Below are positions 44,030 to 56,050 of a DNA stretch of 64,000 nt, in pieces. Position 1 is the stretch's first letter; each line of letters begins with the position of its first letter. Below the pieces are notes generated by a model that saw only the letters and a list, made by a program, of their open reading frames with translations, did no database searches and was not told the origin of the DNA. Source of the DNA: Chamaecyparis obtusa (taxonomy: Eukaryota; Streptophyta; Pinopsida; Cupressales; Cupressaceae); the NCBI GenBank assembly GCA_027943335.1, contig BSBK01006347.1, forward strand, positions 1,200,001 to 1,264,000, given 5' to 3'. A program made the translations under genes and the position numbers.

Positions 44030-45692
44030 TGTATTGTCTTAAAATGGAAGCACTTCCATGATAAGAGCATTTAGCCCTTTGAGTAAGTGGTTTAGGGTCA
44101 TGCTAAGTTCTTTGATCAGGACTTTGCATGTATTTGGCTTTCTCCCTGCTTTCCACTTCTTCCCAGCACTTGATTTCTTCATTCTAGGTGAAATTAGGGT
44201 TAGGATCTCGAGTATTCTCCTTAATTTCCCTCTTCCATGGCTCTATTTTCTAGGCAAGATTTTGAAATAGATCCTCATGGATTTCATCATAGTAATCATA
44301 GGATTTTATGTCTATCCTTGACATTCTATCCTAATTTGATATCATTTCTAGGTTTCTGGGCATCCCAGAGACCTCCTGACCTAGTTCTGACTGAATCTGG
44401 GCCTAGGGTCAAATTTGAGGTTGATCCTAACTAGGTCAGGATCGAGGTCGAACCTAACTAGGTCAGGTCCAACCTCAATTTTTCCCCCCTCATTCAAATT
44501 TCTAGAATCTTGGATTTCCAGGCATCGGCCTTTCGAGATATTTATTTTCCTGCCTCCAAGTTAGCCATTTCGGGTTTCAAGATGGTTAATCCTTTAATTG
44601 TATTTAATCTAGGTATATTTTCTAAAGGTTAGGACCTAATTGGGATTTAATTCTCCAAGGTGGCCCCTCTAGAGGATTGTGCCCTAGTTCACTATAAAAG
44701 GAGGCCTTCCTCTCTCATTTTGATCATCAAGTTTTGTGAGAACATCCACAATCAAGAAATTGCAAGCTCTCAAGCTCTCAAGTTCAAGAAAGTCTTCAAG
44801 CATTCAAGTGTTCAAGAATTCATTCATCAAGGAGATCCATTGTTAGCTATTAGAGGATTCAATCTCTTTGGATCCCCCTTTGATGATCCATCCTTCTCCA
44901 TTCATCCAAGCCTTCTCATATGCAAAGATCAAGTCAAGATTGGTGTTGAAGATCAAATGCCATTGATTGGAGACATCCTACATTCATCCTACATCCATTG
45001 AAGCATTCCTACTTATGGATTTGAGGATTCAAATCCTCTACAAGGACTTCAACATAAGCGAGGTGATTTGTTTCAATTACTTTGTTTATGCACACTATAT
45101 TTCAATTCAATTTCAAGGTTAATTCCTAAATTGGGGTTTGACTAAGGCAAACCCCCCATACAACAAAAACCTCCATTTTATTGCAGGTACAGGTGCAAAA
45201 TTTTAGATATAAGAGTGAATATGGATACCCTTTTTGAAAAACTTCTGAGATCTAGAAATAGAATTCAAATCAGACTTCAAATAAAGAATGTAGTATTTGA
45301 CCTTTTATGAGGGTCAAACCCAACCTGAGCTCATCTTGGAGAAAGATTTTTGGGTTTTCTCTGTCTTGGCATTTCCAGTCCGAAATAGGTTGTAGAATTG
45401 CTTGAAAGTATACATAGACATCAGAATTTGATATTTTCCAGATTTTCCCTAATTTGAGGTTAGTATTTGTATTTCAATTATTCTATATTTCAAGCATAAT
45501 TTCATTCATAGGGAAATATTGGATTTACTCTCTCTCTCTTCCATATTCCTCATAAATTGATTCAATTGTGTATTAACCTCTTGGTTGATCAAATTGGATC
45601 TCTTCTTTGGGAATTTGGGTTTGAGAATAGATCTCATATTTCCCCCATCCTTTTACATTTGAATAGGGATGAATCCATTTTACCACTATTCA
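44030..45692 (+). repeat. R5 3' LTR
   Basis: 1663 bp, TGTATTGTCTTAAAATGG to TACCACTATTCA, preceded by the polypurine tract. TATA box at 44693-44700. Confidence 0.88.
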
Positions 45693-46661
45693 AAAACTAA
45701 CCGTGAATAGTATCGGGATTTGGTTGAAGAGTTTAATAGTGAAATGTATCGATTTCATAGTTTTCTATTTAGTTGGGTCTTATATTATTATATGGTTTTG
45801 GGTTTTCTCTGTTGGTTTTTGATCTTAACAATCCATGTTAGTTCATTGAATCGAGCATTACACTATTGTTTATGGAATGCTAAGTGGTCAGTTTTTTTAT
45901 GCATTGGCTTTTGTGGTGCTCTCGTATAAAATGGAGGAACCATTTTATGTGATAGAGAAGTGATTCTATACAACAACATGTTAGTCCTTGAATATATACT
46001 CAAATAGTTTTCAAAGAAACCATTACTCAAGATTGTTGTTGATCCCTTGTGAATGATATCAGGCATTATTAATTTTTTTAGACCCGCGAGAAAGCTGAGA
46101 GTTTAATGGCATCGACTATTTGAGAAATGAACCTCATTGCAGGGTTGTTTGCATTTGGAATAGCACCAAAGGATATTAAATGGCATTTTTAAGTCATCCA
46201 ATGAAGATTCTCATATTTGGATCTCAGCATTTGTTAATGCAAAAGGTGGCAAACTTTTCCTAAGCATGGTCACATTGAACCAATCTGCAAGATGGTGGTG
46301 TTCTATCCATTGACGTCGTAAGGTTCTTATTAAGGAAGTAGTGAAATGGTAGCCAAAGAACACTATGTCTTGCACTTGGTTTTCGGTACAAGGAGGAAGG
46401 TGGAAAACATATCTTATATACGTACACGGTGACAGACCATGCGAAGGGGATTGATCTCGATCTAAGGGAGATTCGTAAGACATGTAAAGTAGTGGTTGGT
46501 TATGGATGAGTTTATTTTGACAATATAAAAGGAAGATAAAGATGAGTTGATGCTATTGTCCATTGGATTAACGAAGGTTTGAACCTCTAATTCTATGTCT
46601 AAATGATAATAAAAGATAATATGTAGATTTGTGATAGTACGATCGATGCCTCTACATTAGA
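45693..46661. other. Sequence between R5 and the inner part of the R3 left LTR
   Basis: No gene supported. It may be the rest of the R3-like remnant cut by R5, or diverged R3 LTR in its last 100 bp (faint similarity to 48208-48307). Confidence 0.4.
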
Positions 46662-47066
46662 AGTACATCCATCAACACCAAAGAGAATAAATTACAATAA
46701 CCCACATAAAGTAAATTTCCTTAACATAAGCCTGCAATTACAAAATCATGGCTCTCTAGTGGCAGCCAGAGATTTGTTTTGGATTCTCTCTTCCCTTTTG
46801 TCCTCTATTCACCATAACCTCTATCTATATCTTTGATTACATTGTCTATCCATTTTATAGGTATTCTTGGATAGTTACAAGAGCTATCCATCTACCGATG
46901 ACCCATCACATTCCTATTCTGTGTTTGGTTACAAATATAATATAATCCATCCACTTTAAATATATTACAATGTAAAGTACTAAATCAACCATTTCTTGAC
47001 ATGGTTCCATGAAATTCAAACATCAATATTCTAATAATGAGAAAATGGCAAGGTGCCCCTACACCA
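46662..47066 (-). repeat. R3 left LTR, inner part
   Basis: Matches 48308-48713 from AGTACATCCATCAACACC to GCCCCTACACCA. With 28526-29210 it makes up the left LTR. Confidence 0.85.
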
Positions 47067-47524
47067 TACTCCCGAGCTTCAAAATTTTCCATGTCCTCAA
47101 GGAAATGCTTTGGTGAGAATCTGCCAACAAATCCTTTGCCTCTTGGTCTTCACTCGATCAATGCCTCCGCTGATTCCTCTATCTAGTTAAACTTTGACTC
47201 CTATCCATGGAGTTTATGCTGGTCACCTTCAATGTTGCTTCAGCCATTGCATATTCCACTCATCCATGCCGCATCACAATCTCTGTCCCTCACTTGGGAG
47301 TCCCATTATGCCTCTCTCCCTAGTCTATTGGTGACACATAATAAACCATCCTCTCTAGCCCTAGACCATCTCCTATGATCCTCTTGTTCCTATCCACCCA
47401 CTTGTAGCTGAGAGAACTGGCACCATTATGCAACCAAAAACTTCACAACGAGGACCCACAACAACCACTGCCTAGTGTAGATTTCTACTATATGCTCAAA
47501 ATCTTCTGAGCTCTGATACCAATC
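47067..47524 (-). other. R3 internal region with primer site
   Basis: 458 bp between the LTRs. GCTCTGATACCA at 47510-47521 is the iMet primer site on the minus strand, three bases from the LTR. The other end (minus strand GAAGCTCGGGAGTA) is a weak polypurine tract. No reading frame is supported, so replication proteins must come from another element. A related sequence in the opposite orientation lies at 37061-37212. Confidence 0.75.
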
Positions 47525-48713
47525 TGATGCAGAGGGCATTGATGGTATTGAACAAATCTGCATAGACTTCATTTCTCTTTCTTTATAACATCGAATAGAG
47601 GCACATATCTTTTAACACTCCAGTGATAATAATAAATTTTTATTATCTCCATACATCATAGCACCCAAACTCACCAATAACCAATTTGTATTTACTATTC
47701 CTTCATGCCTTGCGGGTCTCTCATAGACCAAGCATGAGTTCATTACCATGCAAGACTTCAACTTGAGCATGCACATATCATAATACACCTGCCACCTTGT
47801 CTCCATTTCCAAATGCTGAGTTCAAAATAGAATGACTTCTTGGTTGTCATCTCAAAATAGATGCTCAACACATTCGGCTACACCAGATACCGATAACTGG
47901 TTCAAGAATTGAAACCTTCACAATATTTTTTGTAACAATTCTTGAAAACCATTTTATAATTAATGCACTCAAACATCTGTAGTTGGTTTTACACCATCTC
48001 TTTGCCAAATACAAGCATTGGCATCTCATTAACTCATCTGAATACATGATAATAATGCCCCAAATTGAGACTATTACAAACCACATTCATTCTATCAAAA
48101 CTGAACTACGAAACAAATAACGTCCAACCAAACAAAACTTTCAAGCCAATCTTCATTTGCATGAGTCTATGAACCTGACTTACATCATAACATTAGCATA
48201 AAACCAAATGATTCAAATAATTTGTGACATTAGTTGATCGAATCATCACATACTAAAAACTGAATGCATTACATAATACAAATGACTCTCATTGTATTAA
48301 TAAGAGTAAGTACAGCCATCAACACCAAAGAGAATGAATTATAATAACCCACATAGAGTAAATTTCCTTAACATAAGCCTACAATTACAAAAGCATCACT
48401 CTTTGGCAACAACCAAAAAGCCATTTTGGATTCTCTCTTCCATTTTATCCTATATTCATCGTAACCTCTATCTATATCTTCGATTACATTATTTGTCCAT
48501 GTTATAGATATTCTTGGATAGTTACAAGAACTATCCATCTACCGATGACCCATCACATTCCTATTCCGTGTTTAGTTACAAATATAATATAATCCATCTA
48601 CTTTAAATATATTACAATGCAAAGTACTAAATCAACCATTTCTTGACATGGTTCCATGAAATTCAAACATCAATATTCTGATAATGAGAAAATGGGGAGG
48701 TGCCCCTGCACCA
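47525..48713 (-). repeat. R3 right (5') LTR, complete
   Basis: 1189 bp, TGATGCAGAGGG to CTGCACCA. It is the reference for recognising the two halves of the left LTR. Confidence 0.88.
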
Positions 48714-49845
48714 AGTGTTTGCCCACCCAACTGGAGCTAATAGTGTGGTCCATTTGGTGTCGACATGAACAGTTTGGAAGAAATCCAGTGGTGAAACTTT
48801 TAACTGACCCTCATTGTAAGTTTTGGCATCAAGCGAGACTAGCGTGCCAATTTCAAATGAATTTGAATATCCTAGAATGGAGAGAGGTTATTGTAGGCCT
48901 TAGAAATGTGGTCTTGTATCATCTCACAAATCATTGATACCTCTCACTGGGTCTGAGATACGAGCCTCAAAAGATCATTGTCCAATCGTGCTTAGTGCAC
49001 CTTAGGGACACTTTGGTCCAGCATGGTCTGGAATGTTAATCTAGTGACTCGGTGGTCAAAATGGGGTTGTCACTAGCATTTACCCACCCAACCAAAGCTA
49101 ATGGTGTAGTCCATTCAATGCTGAGATGAATGGTTTGGAAGAAATCTAGTGGTGAAAATTTCATCTGACCCTCAGTGAAAGTTTTAGCATCAAGTGAGAC
49201 TGGCGTGCCAAATTCAAATGAATTTGAATCTCCTAGAACAGAGAGAGGTTATTGTACACCTAAAAAACATGGTCATGTAGCATCTCATGAATTGCCAATA
49301 CCTCTCAAGGGGTCTGAGATATGAGCCGCAAAAGATCACTTCCCAATCATGCTTAGTGCACCTTGGGGACACTTTGGTCTGACGTGGTCCAAAATGTTCT
49401 AGTAACTGAGTGGTCAAAATGGGGTTGTCACTAGTGTTTACCCACCCAACCGAAGCTAATGGAGCAGTCCATTTGGTGTTGGGATGAACGGTTTGGAAGA
49501 AATCTAGTGGTACAACTTTCAACTGACCCTCACTGCAAGTTTTGGCATCAAGCGAGATTGGCGTTCCAAATTCAAATGAATTTGAATCTCCCATAATGGA
49601 GAGAGGTTATTGTAGGCCTCATAAACATGGTCCTACAGCATCTCACAGATCACCAATACCTCTCATAGGGTCTGAGCTACGAGCCTCAAAATATTTCTGC
49701 CCAATCATGCTTAATGTACCTTGGGGACACTTTGGTCCGGCATGGTTCAGAACATTCTAGTGACCCAATGGTTGAAATAGGGTTGTCACTAGAGTTTACC
49801 CACCCAACTAAAGCTAATGGAACAATCCATTTGGTACCAAGATGC
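48714..49845. repeat. ~360-bp tandem repeat, block 3
   Basis: About three units. GCTTAGTGCACCTT recurs near 48990, 49352 and 49710 (period 358-362 bp). It begins AGTGTTTGCCCACCC right after R3 and continues the unit that R3 interrupted at 28525. It ends near 49845, inside a further unit. Confidence 0.85.
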
Positions 49846-50162
49846 AATCCTTGAATACTATCCCTTCACCCCAGGGAATCATCGTTTTACTTTGGACACA
49901 TTTGACCAATTTTGACTCAATGACTCCAACTATTACATTATTTTACGATACAAATGTACATGGAATTAAGACAATACAAATGTAAGGATACAAAATTAAG
50001 ATGATACAAATTATATAAGGATACAATATTCATGGTAAGGAAACACATTTTTTTCACTTTACATGGCATTAAGATGATACAAATGTGAGCTCTTAATATT
50101 TGCAAATCAACCCCATGAGCTCTTTTATATTTCAAATTTTGCATCTAGTTTTGCATCAAATT

Positions 50163-50310
50163 TTTTATATACAAAATGTGGCATCTAAAAATGCACATTA
50201 CATTCAATTGTTATTTTTATTTACAAAATTTGGCATCTAACTATGCACATTACATTCGATTGTTATTTTTATATACAAAATTTGGCATCTAAATATACAA
50301 ATTACACAAC
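50163..50310. repeat. 52-bp tandem repeat, about 2.8 copies
   Basis: TACAAAAT(G/T)TGGCATCTAA recurs at 50170, 50222 and 50274, each followed by a (T/A)GCACATTACATTC block. AT-rich, downstream of the transposase-like pseudogene. Function unknown. Confidence 0.75.
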
Positions 50311-50747
50311 TATATATAAAAAATAAGTGTCCTTTCTACTCCTAAAGTGTATAAGTTTAACATATGGTACTCGATGACATCTACATTCCAATCCCTGCAT
50401 TTGGAAGGTAGAAGAAAAAATAATAGAGAATATAAGAAGTTTATATAGGTTGAGAAAAAAATTATGAATATGTATAACTAAACGAAGCAAAGAACATGAC
50501 TAGACAATGCATAGTGAATTTTACTGTCAGAAAAGATGAGCTAATCAAATGCACACCTCAATCTTCTATATCTATCATATATATATCCAACTACATTTAC
50601 AATCCACATACAAAACCAAGTTTATTGGCTCAAACAAATAAAGAAAAAAACTACAATTAATTTATTGAACGTAATCATAATAAACATTGAAAACCTTGCA
50701 ACTTGAGTTGAACTTACCTACTAAAGTGTGCCTGAAGGGTCATCTCT

Positions 50748-53624
50748 CTACTTGAGGGTATTCAATATTGCTTCATGATCAGTAGTACTAATAGTCCAAA
50801 GTTCCTTTGTCTTTGGTTTTCCTTGATGTTTCAACAACTTAACATTGGCTGCTATAACAAGGTGTGAATACATGAGAATGGTTTTGTGCTTCTCATAGTC
50901 TTCAAACACAAGAATGCCATTATTTCTAATCATATATGTGTGCAACCATGTTCCCGCAATAACATGTGATCCTATTGGATATGTGAACATATCATCATTT
51001 GTTGTCAGTTTTGCAAGTTTTTTCTTTCCTCGTACATAATGTGCTAATTAGTAATCCAATCTCTCATCATTCCCTTATGGTGAAACCAATGCAAAAACAT
51101 GTCCTGGCTATAGAAGATCTGAAAGATGGTCGTAGCCAAGTGAACAATTTATGTGAGAGATAAAGGAGTAAGATAATGTGGAACCCATGTATCAACCCAC
51201 TCACTTGACTCACACTGATCCCAATCACACTGAAAATAACTCGAACAATAAAAAGCCAACTCTCATGTCCAAATGGTCCATGTACTAGCATCTAAGCTTT
51301 GAAATGAAAGTATTTTTGAAGAATCTTTCATAGTTTGACAATCTAAACCTATCTCCTATTATGCCCAACTCAACCAACCAAAATAATATGCGCACCACTA
51401 AATCAAGAGTCCCCCATAGTGACAATGCTGAAGTACACCAATCAACAATAGAATGAGCATCAATGATTTTTGCACCTGGAATCCTTAATTGCTCCTTAAC
51501 TAGAGCTCTCTTTATGCATGCACCTTCTCCATCATGCTCCCATTTTCCATGATCGACCTCAAAAAAACTCCAAATATGAGGTACACCTCTCTCTACATGC
51601 ATTCTACATAACCAATAAAAAATATGAGCATTTTTTAATTGACCTGTCTAGTTATTTGACCAAATGAGATGTCTATCCATAGAAATATTACTTTCCTGCA
51701 CCCACTCAAAATAATTCTCAAAGAAATGTTGGACAAACTCAGATGAGTGCGATCTACCATCACTCATATAAAAATGGTACTCTTTGATTATCTTTCGGTC
51801 ATCTTTTGTACTATCGGGGGAATGTCTATATGTTATGTGCACAAAAATAGCAACCTGAATAGAATTGTAATATTGAGCTTGCAACTCATTTTGGGGTTGC
51901 AATGTATAGTTCTTTGCAAAGTCAACAACTGATATAATAGTGTCAATCGGGAAAGTGTCCTTACACATCCTGAATTGTTGATCCAACCACTGAGACTTGT
52001 GACTATGCCTTGCATACTTGTAAAAAAGATTCTTCCTGAAATCTAAAATAAAATCAGCTACATTGCATTATTTTGTAACCAACTCACATCTAGAGCCTTC
52101 ACCTCCACTTTTTAATGTATATTTAACTATTTCATATACCCTTTTGTGGACAATTGTCTTTCCAAAATCGTGTTCGCGGCCCTCATGAAAACATTCAACA
52201 AACTTCACTAGCCCACCACACTTTGAGCACTTATCATTTAAGCAATCTTTTCTATAAAAGAAACATCCATCATCTCTAGGACATAAACAATGATCTAGCA
52301 AGTCTCTTGATGATTTTGGAAGAGCACTTGCACCACACTCCTCCAACATTTCCCTAGTATGCAAAGTATAATGAATGGATCGTAACAATTCATGATGCAT
52401 TGAAAACTCCACATGATATTTGCAACAACAAGTATTTCAAATCTTAAGAGGCACACGAAAAAAAGGCCTTAGGGCTTCAAAATCTCTTTGTGATATTTAC
52501 AATTTTGGATGTGTCTCACAAAAAAATTTGAACAACATTGTTTGACTCACCTCCAAATAATGTTTGGGATGCGGGGTGCGATCTCGAATGCCAATTCTCA
52601 ACTTCAAGAAATCCTTCAAATTTGGTGACACTCTTGAGTTAGATTGCCAAAATAGTTGAACTTGATCCTTCATAGCATCGGTAAGCTTCTTATCACAATG
52701 TGAAATTCTCCCACCATAAGCCCATGTATCATTTTGAAGAGGATCATCAAGTCTTTCTCTTCTTGCAAGTGCTCTATCCAAAGTTTTATGATTTAGATTT
52801 AAGTCAACACAAGTTTGTCTCATCAAATGAGCCTTTCTCAAATAATGACTTACTAAGGAGGTTGTAATAACCCTCCTAGTAGATCTCTTATATTTTTCCT
52901 TGGTAGTCTTCCCAATGGAATTAAGAGCACTAAAAAGATTTCTCACAATAATAGCATTCCTCTCCTTTTTCTTCTTCACACTAATCTTCAATTTGACTAG
53001 TATACGTCTCATCTTCTACATCTTTAATAATTGCACAAACATTTGACATTACTCAACCAACATCTTGTGGCTAAAAAATTTATCAAAAATTTTTGAAACC
53101 CACAACCAAATGGTTCTTTCTAATCTCTTGTCATCAAAATTTCTCATTATGTTCTCATCAATTTCAAGTAACCATTTAGTTGTTCTTGAAGGTCTCAATT
53201 TTGAAGTTTGTCCTTCTTCCTCTGAAGGGACTTCATTTCTCATATAATTTGGACATGTGTTAAGTTGATTTGGTTCTTGTGTACCATTATCATTGTTAAT
53301 TCCTTCATATTCAATCAGTTGATTGTCATTAACAATGTCCACACTTCCATTCTCCACATCTACATGTTCATTTTCAAAACCTACATTTTCATCTTCAATC
53401 CCTGCATTGTCATTTTCAATATTATTGTCATAAATCATTTCAAATTCATGTTCTTCACTTGAAACCACATTCAAAGGTGGGTCTATGTCGACATCTTCAT
53501 TAATATTTAACATACCTTGTCTCTTGTTCTGAAGGGCAACCCTATCCATTTCTCTATACACTTCAATATCATCATTTGTGAGTCTCCTCTTCTATTTATG
53601 CTTTCGATGACTACTACTCCCCAT
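50748..53624 (-). pseudogene. Decayed DDE-type transposase-like gene
   Basis: One minus-strand frame of about 958 codons, from the ATG at 53624 (MGSSSHRKHK) to 50748, interrupted by stops near 53593, 53049, 52497, 52443, 52068, 51648 and 51285. It has a basic N-terminus, an acidic Asn/Asp/Glu-rich stretch (53300-53460), a Lys/Arg-rich region, a Cys cluster (CLNDKCSKCGG, 52200-52250), then VDFAKNYTLQPQNELQAQYY, WSNN and, further on, FFEVDHGKWEHDGEGACIKR. This resembles a transposase-like family with FAENY...EIQS and HGKGEHDG signatures that I cannot name. The spaced acidic residues suggest a DDE/RNase H fold. No terminal inverted repeats were identified. Confidence 0.6.
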
Positions 53625-53875
53625 AGTTAGACCAAAAAGGTGATGCAAAAACCTTTGGTAATAGAGAAAATCCAACCAACAAGTGCAAAAAGTGTATTTT
53701 TCTCTTCTCTAGAGATAAAACGTGATTCACTACAACTCGACTCTCGTAATTCTGCAGAAAAATGTGCCTCTCTGGAGGGACCCAGAGAATATTGTTTTTA
53801 CTTTTCACCAGTAAATAGAATCGAATATCTAAAAATATGAGATATCCAAAATCTCCTACCAAAATTTTGCCGAAA

Positions 53876-53876
<1 letters not shown>

Positions 53877-53919
<43 letters not shown>

Positions 53920-53922
53920 ACA
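53877..53922. repeat. (CT)n(CA)n microsatellite
   Basis: About nine CT then thirteen CA units directly upstream of the transposase-like gene. Confidence 0.95.
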
Positions 53923-53948
53923 ATGCATGCTCCATGTTTGTTAGTTTG

Positions 53949-53949
<1 letters not shown>

Positions 53950-54006
<57 letters not shown>
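53950..54006. repeat. (TA)n microsatellite
   Basis: About 28 uninterrupted TA units, likely to be length-variable. Confidence 0.97.
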
Positions 54007-54008
<2 letters not shown>

Positions 54009-54302
54009 TTTCAAATTGAGGAAGTGATGTGAAACAAATAAAATTAACGCAAAGAAATAATTTCCTTGCTAATCTTTGTATGAAAAATATAAGGCAACTC
54101 ACACAATCTTAACCCTATATCTAACTCTAATTTTAAGCCTAATTCTTATTGAACCCTAATTTTAACTATAATTTCTCTAATTAAACCCTAACCTAACTTT
54201 TACCATTACTCGAATTACATAAAACCCTAATCTTAATTGGCAACCAATTAAAAAAAAAATTTAGTTAAAGTTTGTTAATGTAATTAATTTTTGTTTAACA
54301 CA

Positions 54303-54303
<1 letters not shown>

Positions 54304-54344
<41 letters not shown>

Positions 54345-54356
54345 ATATATATATAT
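54304..54356. repeat. (CT)n(TA)n microsatellite
   Basis: About seventeen CT units then nine TA units. Confidence 0.95.
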
Positions 54357-54359
54357 TAA

Positions 54360-55451
54360 GTTTGTTTTTTTTTAATATAAGATAATGTTGATATTAAAAT
54401 TTAACATTGGTATTAATATTAATTTAATTCATATACACAACTTGACTTAGTTTAAATTTTTTATATTAAAGAATATTATTTATAATATACTTTTAAATAG
54501 TTTAATAGTTATTTTAATTTTTAACTTCAATATAAAATATCAAAATTGGAATTAAAAACATAAAACATATAATTTAGTGACAAATTTTTTATCAAATTAA
54601 TTAACTTTCAACAACTTCATTTTGAAACTATTTTTATATGTACATTTTTGTATCTTTCATCAATAATTTTTTTTATAATTAATAATGGTGAAAAAAAAAC
54701 CATAGGTTGATTTCTGAATTTAAATTTAAAAATAGACAAAAATAGAGACAAAAAACCATTTCCCATGAGTTTAGTGTACACGAAAAGATGTTAATAATAT
54801 AAAGTGGCTTTAAAATGGTGGAATTGAAAAAAGTGCAAATATAGAAAATGTTTCACTTTCTATATAAATATTAGAGTATAATTTTATAAACTTAACCGTG
54901 GAAACCACCGTAGGAGCACTGCACTCATAACATTAATAGAAACTATCTGTGTGCTATATACCAGGGGATAAAAAGACTCTTTATTCAAAGCATTGAGTGG
55001 AAACGCTAATGTCGCAGCGATTGTAGATGAAAATTTGGGGAACGACGTTAACGTTGGAAATTTTAGCACAACGCATGTGCTGCCAAACTTCACACATATC
55101 ACACATCATCATTTGGTCACCATCGTCATTGTGGGCCAGTCTACACTATGCCACATTAGCCTGGGTAAATCCAAGTGGTCATAAAAAATGGAGGAGAGAA
55201 TTTAACTTTCTTGGCACCGGTAGTTTGTTTTGTGGTGTAAGATTGTCGGAAAGTCTTAACAAACCAGTGGGCATCTCCCCGGGAGAAAGCCTATTGGCTA
55301 ATAATAATGGATAATTTAGTTATAAACATCTTCATTATTTTAGTTAAAATAATTTTTAGGTGAGTGTTAAGATTATCAAATAAATAGTAAACGTATATTT
55401 AATTATTTTAATTAAAAGTCTATTTAACTCTCAAATAAATGTTATATTAGA
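54360..55451. other. AT-rich non-coding stretch
   Basis: No gene supported. Very AT-rich to 54900, then more mixed, with nothing recognisable. Confidence 0.45.
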
Positions 55452-55590
55452 CTATATAATAGGTGATAAAAATTAATTTGTTGTAGTTATATAGTTGGAA
55501 TGATTAAAATGAGGATCCTATCATTATGACTAACTAAAGTTAAAATATTTAATAAAACCCTTTTAACGATGTCATATATCTCAAATCATT
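55452..55590 (+). repeat. Dispersed direct repeat, copy 1
   Basis: Matches 61802-61960 in the same orientation from AGACTATATAATAGGTGATAA, with several substitutions and a ~20-bp gap (copy 2 has extra TCCTTATCATTCACAA). It may be a MITE or part of an unrecognised element that brackets the copia and R6 insertions. Confidence 0.7.
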
Positions 55591-55743
55591 CACATCATAC
55601 ATAGTCTAATAGTATCTAATTAATTATTTGATGGTAACATTCCCATAATAATCTATTATCATTAGCTTCCCTCTTTAGTTTGCAAAATTGAGTCAATATG
55701 CAAAATTGATTAAGAACAAGATTTAGTCTAGATTTAAATTTTA

Positions 55744-56019
55744 ATGTTAGAGTGGAGCTCAAGGTTTAAAAGACCATTTTTGGGTGATTACAATAGGCAG
55801 TGTGCTATTTGTTTAGCAAAGAATCCTACTTTCCATGCCAGGACAAAATATATCGATGTACATCATCATTTTATTTGTGATATGGTGGAAGATGGAAAGG
55901 TGAAATTGGAGAAGGTTTCTACTTTGGATAATGTTGCAGATGCATTGATGAAGCTAGTGAGAATTGAGAATTTCAGATGGTGTGTTGGTTCTATGGACTT
56001 TGGGACCTTGAGAAGGTGA
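55744..56019 (+). pseudogene. Ty1/copia RNase H, C-terminal fragment
   Basis: 91 residues: QCAICLAKNPTFHARTKYID, VHHHFICDMVEDGKV and TLDNVADALMKLV are the conserved end of copia RNase H (the usual ADxxTK reads ADALMK). It is the last piece of a copia polyprotein; the upstream 1,000 or more codons are absent. The polypurine tract and LTR follow directly. Confidence 0.9.
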
Positions 56020-56050
56020 CAAATTTTTTACTCTTGACAAGTCTTTGACA

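Larger units (their letters stand above)
37740..45692 (+). mobile_element. R5: LTR element with gag and protease but no RT or integrase
   Basis: Plus-strand element with 1.66-kb LTRs at 37740-39403 and 44030-45692. The inner 4.6 kb encode a Gag, a zinc-knuckle region, a protease-like domain and an acidic tail, then 1.2 kb of non-coding sequence up to the polypurine tract. There is no trace of RT, RNase H or integrase. It is therefore a non-autonomous element that would need pol in trans. No clean target duplication was found. Confidence 0.85.
28526..48713 (-). mobile_element. R3: non-autonomous LTR element with nested insertions
   Basis: LTRs start TGATGCA(G/A)AGGG and end CCCCT(G/A)CACCA. 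The right LTR is intact (47525-48713). The left LTR is split: 28526-29210 matches the right LTR up to 48207, and about 46662-47066 matches 48308-48713. Between the halves lie ~17.4 kb of other elements, and about 100 bp of LTR are missing or too diverged. The inner region is only 458 bp (47067-47524) with an iMet primer site and no coding capacity. Flanks AGTTT (28521-28525) and AGTGT (48714-48718) are a near-perfect target duplication within the tandem repeat. Confidence 0.82.

Noticed and set aside
46211..46483. 90-codon minus-strand open frame
   Set aside because: No recognised domain and no supporting context.
53881..54356. Functional regulatory role for CT/CA/TA repeats
   Set aside because: They look like ordinary microsatellites; nothing ties them to the neighbouring pseudogene.
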